A stretch of DNA of 6,890 nt from Gemmatimonas phototrophica (GTDB lineage: Bacteria > Gemmatimonadota > Gemmatimonadetes > Gemmatimonadales > Gemmatimonadaceae). The position numbers and the translations under genes were made by a program. A model generated the notes under the pieces. The model worked only from the letters and a program-made list of their open reading frames with translations. It searched no databases and was not told the DNA's origin. The stretch is taken from the NCBI GenBank assembly GCA_945870175.1, contig CAMBRJ010000164.1, positions 1 to 6,890 on the forward strand, in the 5' to 3' direction. Below are positions 1 through 3,994 of this stretch, piece by piece; the stretch's first letter is position 1; the number at the start of each line of letters is the position of its first letter.

Positions 1-268
1 CCTGCGTTTCCCGAACGGCGGCAACTTCAAGCGAGGCATCACCGGGTTCGAGGCGGCCACCAGGGAACGCCATGTGGCCGCTCCACGGATCACGCTCCAG
101 TTCGGCGCGCTTGATGAATAACAATTCTGGCGCACTGTCGACCACCCGCAGTACGGCGGTCACCGCCGCCAGCCGCGACTCGGCCGCTGGTGACGCATCG
201 ACGGGGACGCGGCTCGCCAAACGTCTGGCGAGTCGCGACACGTCGGCGTGCTGTAGTGCCCGTTGCAC
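1..268 (-). CDS. NUDIX hydrolase, NudL/CoA-pyrophosphatase-like (C-terminus cut by window edge)
   Basis: Reading the minus strand from a GTG at 268 gives 89 residues before the window ends. A helical N-terminus is followed by a beta-strand with LLFIKR (49-54), then PWSGHMAFPGGR (61-72) and the first half of a NUDIX box: G71, D77, and R86-E87. The spacing G-x5-D-x8-RE is one residue longer than the MutT box and matches what I recall of E. coli NudL, where an Asp also holds that position. NUDIX enzymes of this type cleave nucleoside diphosphate-linked substrates such as CoA. The substrate here is inferred, since the rest of the box (EExG) and the C-terminal half lie outside the window. The start is uncertain: GTG 268 sits 24 bp after the rhodanese stop without a good ribosome site, and a TTG at 325 is possible but would overlap that gene. 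It is probably the last visible gene of the minus-strand operon. Confidence 0.78.
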   Translation of the reverse strand, partial: MQRALQHADVSRLARRLASRVPVDASPAAESRLAAVTAVLRVVDSAPELLFIKRAELERDPWSGHMAFPGGRLEPGDASLEVAAVRETQ

Positions 269-291
269 GCGTTGGTCGCGCGCTGAATCGC

Positions 292-648
292 TCAGTCGGC
301 CACCGCGCCACCGGAGGCGACCCAATCGCGGAAGCCGCCGGCCAGCGAGGCGACGTTCGTGTAGCCCATCTCCATCAGCGTACTCGCCGACAGGGCCGAG
401 CGATTGCCGCTGGCGCACATGAGCACGACCTGCGCGTCACGGGGTACGCGTGATTCGATTTGACTCTCAAGCACGCCGCGACCGATGTACTGCGCCGGTG
501 CTGCATGGCCGAGGTTCCACTCGTTCTGTTCACGGATGTCGATGAGCACCACCGGTTCGCCGGCGGCGAGGCGGTCCTGCACTTCGCGCGCCGTGACTTC
601 GGCGACGCTCGCCTTCGCTTCGGCGATGAGTTGCTGTGCGGTCTTCAT
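292..648 (-). CDS. Single-domain rhodanese-like sulfurtransferase
   Basis: This is a complete 118-residue protein, the usual size for single-domain rhodaneses of the GlpE/PspE type. It has a short helical N-terminus (about 1-25), the strand VVLIDIRE (33-40), the domain signature GHAAPAQYIGRG (47-58), and the active-site loop CASGNR starting at Cys78, which should carry the persulfide. The C-terminal part, SLAGGFRDW (101-109), is also typical. Such proteins move sulfane sulfur from thiosulfate or other donors to thiol acceptors in the cytoplasm; the true donor and acceptor cannot be read from sequence. I chose the ATG at 648 because the conserved domain starts just after it and it lies 19 bp beyond the carboxypeptidase stop. 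An in-frame ATG at 723 would overlap the upstream gene by 56 bp and add a non-conserved, low-complexity leader. No strong ribosome site is seen before 648. It is probably co-transcribed with the flanking genes. Confidence 0.9.
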   Translation of the reverse strand: MKTAQQLIAEAKASVAEVTAREVQDRLAAGEPVVLIDIREQNEWNLGHAAPAQYIGRGVLESQIESRVPRDAQVVLMCASGNRSALSASTLMEMGYTNVASLAGGFRDWVASGGAVAD

Positions 649-667
649 ATGCGTGCTCGGTAGTGAG

Positions 668-1651
668 TCAGTGAAATCGAGAGACAGCCGTGGTGTGAAC
701 AGACAACGTGCGGGCGTCGGCATCCAAGGTCGCCATTGCGCCGAACGGCACCGTCCACTGATCAGAAATATGGCCTACCGGAATTCCGTGAAGCGTCGGG
801 ACCTGTAACGCGTCCGCCAGTTCCGTCACGATCGCCTCGACGGTGCGCGTGCCGTCTTCCGTGGTGTCGGGACAGTCGGTACAGTGCCCGAAGGCCACGC
901 CCACACAGCCGTCGAGGGCGCCCGCCAGCCGCAATTGCGTGAGCATACGATCGAGACGGTACGTGGCCTCGCCGACATCTTCGAGCACCACGATGGCGTC
1001 GCGACAGTCGACGGCCCACGGCGTGCCACAGAGCGACGACACCAGCGCAAGATTGCCGCCAACCAGCCGGCCCGTAACGCGCCCCCCGCGCACGATGCGC
1101 GCATCGGGGGCCACACCACAGCTATCGGTGCCCGCCTGCAGTGCGCGCACGAGGGAGTCGCGCGAAAAATCGGAAAGGGGCGCGCGGGCCGTGGGACCGT
1201 GGTAACTCACGAGACCGGCGTGCTGCCACGCGGCGTGGAGGGCCGTGATGTCGGAATAGCCGAGCAACGCCTTCGGAAAGCGCTGTAGGAGTTCGACCGA
1301 GAGACGGGGAAGGAGCCGCGCGGCGCCGTACCCGCCTCGGAGGCACCAGATACCGTCGATGCGGTCGTCGTGCAACGCCGCGAGGAGATCGTCGCCGCGC
1401 TGCGCATCATCGCCGGCGAAATATCCGGTGCGGCGAAGGGCATGCTGGCCGACCTCCACCTCCCACCCCAGCGACTCCGCAGTGGCCACGGCGCGCTCGA
1501 GCTCATGGGGCCCCTGCAGCGGTCCGGATGGCGAGATCATCGCGACCCGGGCGCCGACGGCCAGCGGTGGCGGCACTCGGAAGGCGCGCGGGCGAGGCGT
1601 ACCACGAGGATCACCCTCGGGAAGATCGAAAGTACCAGCAGCCGCGACCAT
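668..1651 (-). CDS. ldcA: LD-carboxypeptidase (peptidase family S66)
   Basis: A 327-residue protein of the S66 family, whose LdcA members remove the terminal D-Ala from L,D-linked murein tetrapeptides during cytoplasmic peptidoglycan recycling. The family marks appear in order: GARVAMISPSGPL (33-45), the WCLRGGYGAARLL block (102-114), the nucleophile elbow GYSDIT with Ser133, VGGNLALVSSLCGTPW (197-212), LEDVGE with the likely catalytic Glu224, and GIPVGH with His294. Together these give the Ser-Glu-His triad of the family. Length is typical. MccF-type immunity proteins share this fold, but no microcin genes are nearby, so murein recycling is preferred. The first ATG (1651) gives about 25 extra Pro/Arg/Gly-rich residues before the conserved domain and has no clear ribosome site. 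A GTG at 1576 begins right at the domain and is a fair alternative. It leads a probable three-gene minus-strand operon with the rhodanese and NUDIX genes. Confidence 0.92.
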   Translation of the reverse strand: MVAAAGTFDLPEGDPRGTPRPRAFRVPPPLAVGARVAMISPSGPLQGPHELERAVATAESLGWEVEVGQHALRRTGYFAGDDAQRGDDLLAALHDDRIDGIWCLRGGYGAARLLPRLSVELLQRFPKALLGYSDITALHAAWQHAGLVSYHGPTARAPLSDFSRDSLVRALQAGTDSCGVAPDARIVRGGRVTGRLVGGNLALVSSLCGTPWAVDCRDAIVVLEDVGEATYRLDRMLTQLRLAGALDGCVGVAFGHCTDCPDTTEDGTRTVEAIVTELADALQVPTLHGIPVGHISDQWTVPFGAMATLDADARTLSVHTTAVSRFH

Positions 1652-1689
1652 AACTGAACGTATCGGTCCTGACTCGGGGGAGCAACGGA
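1652..1689. promoter_or_regulatory. Short divergent intergenic region between ldcA and the glycosyltransferase gene
   Basis: Only 38 bp separate the two divergent start codons if ldcA begins at 1651. The stretch and the first codons of the plus gene hold a 7-bp inverted repeat (CGTATCG at 1659-1665, CGATACG at 1707-1713) and a 12-bp direct repeat with one mismatch (1665-1676 and 1692-1703). These could be operator half-sites, but no convincing -35/-10 pair is visible on either strand. The promoter role is inferred only from the divergent layout. Confidence 0.3.
1675..1682 (+). promoter_or_regulatory. Strong Shine-Dalgarno site for the glycosyltransferase gene
   Basis: The purine-rich GGGGGAG run ends 7 bases before the ATG at 1690. 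It is the best ribosome site in the window. It fixes the start at 1690 rather than at the in-frame ATG at 1762, whose upstream region has only a weak, more distant match. Confidence 0.7.
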
Positions 1690-2979
1690 ATGGTCCCGAC
1701 TCGTCACGATACGCGCGGCGCGCTGCCGTTAAGCGAGCCGAGCGGCGAGTTTGTTTCGATAATGCCGAGTTCTCTCCTAGGTTTGCCGTCGATCTCGCTG
1801 CTGGGTGCCGCGTCGGCGGCCTTGGCCGCCGCCCCGTGGATGGCCGCTCCGCTCGTGTTGGCCCGGCGGCTCCAGACCACGCCCAGCCTCGACGACATCG
1901 AGGTGACGGGCATCACCGCCGCCCCGACACCGCGCGTGAGCATCGTGCTCCCCGCGCGCAACGAGGCGGTCCACATCGCCGCGTGCGTTCGCAGCATCCG
2001 CGCCTCGACCTGGCCAGACCTCGAGCTCATCGTGGTCGACGACCACTCGACCGACGGCACCGGCGATCTGGCGCGCGAGGCCGGCGGCGGCGACCCCAGG
2101 GTGACGATCGTGAACGCCCCGGACTTGCCGGCTGGCTGGTTCGGAAAGCAGTGGGCCTGTCAGTCGGGCGCGGTGCATGCCACGGGATCGCTGTTGCTCT
2201 TCACCGACGCCGACACCCGTCATGCCCCCGACCTCGTCGGGCGCATGGTCCGCATGCGCGAACGGCGAGGGGCCGAGCTGCTGTCGGTGGCGGGACATCA
2301 GGAGATGGGCACGGTGTGGGAGCGCGCCGTCCAGCCATCGGTCTTCACCCTGATTCTCACGCGGTACGGTGGGGCGGACGCGATCGAGCGGGCCACCAAT
2401 CCGCGCGACGTGGTGGCCAACGGTCAGTGCTTCATGATGTCGCGGCGCGTGTATGACGCCATCGGCGGACATGAGCCGGTGCGCGGGTTCGTGGCGGAAG
2501 ACGTGATGATGGCGCAGGCGATTCAGGCGCGCGGCGATCGCGTGTCGCTCGCGCTTGGCATCGGTCAGCTCAGTACGCGCATGTACGATGGCCTGGCCAG
2601 CCTCATGAAAGGCTGGGGCAAAAACATGTACGCCGGCGGACGCCACGCCATGTGGTGGGGCGCGGTCGGCCAGCGACTGTATCCGCTCTTTCTGCTGTCG
2701 TTTCCGCTCGGCGTGCTGATGCCGTTCGTGGCGCTGACGTGGTGCGTAGTCGCGATGCTGCTGGGCGGCCCGGTGAGCTCGGCCCTGCTGCTCTGGAGCG
2801 CCGCCGCGAGCGCGGCAATATTGACGTCATTCGCCGCAGCGAACCGGATCAATCGTGATCCGATTCGCCGCGCGCTGCTCGCCCCGCTCGGCGGGGCGAT
2901 CGTACTGGCGATCTGCCTGTCGGCGATCGCGCGCGGCAACAACGTGCGCTGGAAAGACCGCGGATACGTCTCGCAGTAG
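1690..2979 (+). CDS. Membrane-associated family 2 glycosyltransferase (HpnB/CrtQ-like)
   Basis: This 429-residue protein has an N-terminal hydrophobic segment (about 27-58), a cytoplasmic GT-A domain (about 82-300) and three C-terminal membrane spans (about 330-356, 362-384, 396-414). GT2 marks are SIVLPARNE (84-92), VVDDHSTDGT with Asp117/Asp118 (115-124), PAGWFGKQWA (147-156), the metal-binding DAD in FTDADT (171-176), and the acidic VAED (268-271), followed by GWGKNMYAG (308-316). The layout and the ending NNVRWKDRGY resemble membrane GT2 enzymes of the HpnB (hopanoid-associated) and CrtQ (carotenoid) kind, so a lipid acceptor at the inner membrane is likely. The acceptor and sugar cannot be assigned, and no hopanoid or carotenoid genes are in view. 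Start 1690 is backed by a strong ribosome site; about 24 residues then precede the first hydrophobic stretch. The stop lies inside the hairpin shared with the convergent aminotransferase gene. Confidence 0.88.
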   Translation: MVPTRHDTRGALPLSEPSGEFVSIMPSSLLGLPSISLLGAASAALAAAPWMAAPLVLARRLQTTPSLDDIEVTGITAAPTPRVSIVLPARNEAVHIAACVRSIRASTWPDLELIVVDDHSTDGTGDLAREAGGGDPRVTIVNAPDLPAGWFGKQWACQSGAVHATGSLLLFTDADTRHAPDLVGRMVRMRERRGAELLSVAGHQEMGTVWERAVQPSVFTLILTRYGGADAIERATNPRDVVANGQCFMMSRRVYDAIGGHEPVRGFVAEDVMMAQAIQARGDRVSLALGIGQLSTRMYDGLASLMKGWGKNMYAGGRHAMWWGAVGQRLYPLFLLSFPLGVLMPFVALTWCVVAMLLGGPVSSALLLWSAAASAAILTSFAAANRINRDPIRRALLAPLGGAIVLAICLSAIARGNNVRWKDRGYVSQ

Positions 2980-3000
2980 CGCGCCGACTGCGCTACTGCG
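2972..3000. terminator. Bidirectional hairpin containing both convergent stop codons
   Basis: CGCAGTAGCGC (2972-2982) and its exact reverse complement GCGCTACTGCG (2990-3000) form a perfect 11-bp stem with a 7-base loop. The plus-gene stop TAG (2977-2979) lies in the left arm and the minus-gene stop TAG (read from 2993-2995) in the right arm, so both proteins end in Gln-stop from the same bases. The position between convergent genes fits a two-way transcription end point. No T-tract follows on either strand, so efficiency as a classical intrinsic terminator is uncertain; it could instead protect mRNA 3' ends. Confidence 0.68.
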
Positions 3001-3838
3001 TCAGTCGCTCGGCGCGCTCGAGGTAGGCACCGCGCAATCGCGCCGCGACCGGGCCCGGCGCGCCGGCACCCACGCGGTGCTCGTCGATCGTGGTGACCGG
3101 CAGGATGAAGCTCGTGGCGCTGCTCATGAAACACTCGTCGGCCGCCTTTGCCTGTGCGACGGTGAAGGCGCGTTCGTGCACCGGTACACCGACCGCATCG
3201 GCGAGTTCGAGCACGACGTCGCGCGTGATGCCGGCCAGAATGTCGCTCGACAACGGACGCGTCTGCACCACGCCGTCGTTCACGACCCACAGGTTACTTG
3301 AACCGCCCTCGGTGACGAGGCCGTCTTCGTGCATCATGGCTTCGAAGGCCCCACCGGCGCGCGCGGCCTGCTTGGCCAGCACCTGCGCCAGCATGCTCGT
3401 GCTCTTGATGTCACACCGGTTCCACCGCAGGTCCGGGACCGTGAGCAGACGCACGCCCGACGCATTCGGATCGGTGCGCAGCAGCTTCGGTCGTGCGTAC
3501 GCGAACATCGTGGGCGTGACGTGGGCCGGGAACGGAAAATCACGCTCGGCCACACCGCGCGTGACCTGTAAGTAGACCAGCCCTTCGGCAACGCCATTGT
3601 CGGTGGCCAACTGCTGCATCACACTCAGCCACGCGACGGCCGGCTGTGTGTTGGGGATACCGATGGCGGCCAGCGAGCGCCCCAGCCGAACGAGATGCCG
3701 GTCGGCATCGAGCAGCTTGCCGTTCAACACGGCCGCGACCTCGTAGACGCCGTCGCCGAAGAGCAGGCCGCGATCGAAGATGGACACGTGCGCGTCCTGT
3801 TCCGCGACGAAAGATCCGTTGAGCCAGCAGACGGGCAT
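2993..3838 (-). CDS. dat: D-amino-acid aminotransferase (PLP fold-type IV, class IV)
   Basis: The gene gives 281 residues from the ATG at 3838, close to the usual Dat length. Such enzymes swap amino groups between D-amino acids and 2-oxo acids, typically making D-Glu or D-Ala for the cell wall. Visible marks are the start MPVCWLNG, DRGLLFGDGVYEV (22-34) with Tyr32, QVTRG (91-95), RCDIKS (141-146) with the PLP-binding Lys145, and VTEGGSSN (175-182) with Glu177, which should contact the pyridine nitrogen. FGDGVYEV favours Dat over branched-chain IlvE. Odd point: the canonical RxHxFP substrate loop reads RDFPFP (99-104), with Phe where Bacillus Dat has the carboxylate-binding His, so substrate range may differ. 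An in-frame ATG at 4033 adds 65 non-family residues and would overlap the divergent gene, so it was rejected. No clear ribosome site precedes 3838. Confidence 0.88.
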   Translation of the reverse strand: MPVCWLNGSFVAEQDAHVSIFDRGLLFGDGVYEVAAVLNGKLLDADRHLVRLGRSLAAIGIPNTQPAVAWLSVMQQLATDNGVAEGLVYLQVTRGVAERDFPFPAHVTPTMFAYARPKLLRTDPNASGVRLLTVPDLRWNRCDIKSTSMLAQVLAKQAARAGGAFEAMMHEDGLVTEGGSSNLWVVNDGVVQTRPLSSDILAGITRDVVLELADAVGVPVHERAFTVAQAKAADECFMSSATSFILPVTTIDEHRVGAGAPGPVAARLRGAYLERAERLTQ

Positions 3839-3994
3839 GGGGAGACGTGCGATGAGGAAGAAGAGAGCCGTACGGCGCGCGGCGGTGATACCCACGATAG
3901 CCAAGATAGCCGCGCCGACCGCCACGCGCTGCGAAGGCCCTGCCGGCGCGCTTCTGGTGACACACCTTCGCGCGAGTGATCCCACTGTGGCCGC
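3839..3994. promoter_or_regulatory. Divergent intergenic region between dat and the methyltransferase gene
   Basis: These 156 bp should hold the promoters of both divergent genes. The only clear structure is the 9-bp triple repeat, annotated separately, plus a 7-bp inverted pair (GCGAAGG 3931-3937, CCTTCGC 3965-3971). Neither start codon has a good Shine-Dalgarno match, which would fit leaderless or weakly initiated messages. I could not identify a convincing -35/-10 pair, so the regulatory role rests on position alone. Confidence 0.35.
3887..3913. repeat. Three tandem 9-bp units, GATA(C/G)CCNN
   Basis: Units are GATACCCAC (3887-3895), GATAGCCAA (3896-3904) and GATAGCCGC (3905-3913). The first seven bases are shared except for one C/G change in unit 1, while the last two vary. 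The repeat lies about 50-75 bp upstream of dat and 80-110 bp upstream of the methyltransferase gene. Near one DNA turn per unit (9 versus 10.5 bp), it might be a protein-binding array, but a chance short repeat is also possible. Confidence 0.5.

Noticed and set aside
649..723. Longer start of the rhodanese gene at ATG 723
   Set aside because: It overlaps the upstream gene by 56 bp, and the added 25 residues are not part of the domain.
1359..2456. A 365-codon plus-strand frame spanning the divergent ldcA/glycosyltransferase region
   Set aside because: It crosses two well-supported genes on opposite strands and its product is Arg-rich with no family signature.
1777..2646. A 289-codon minus-strand frame opposite the glycosyltransferase gene
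   Set aside because: His/Arg-rich composition without motifs; it is a shadow of the strongly supported GT2 gene.
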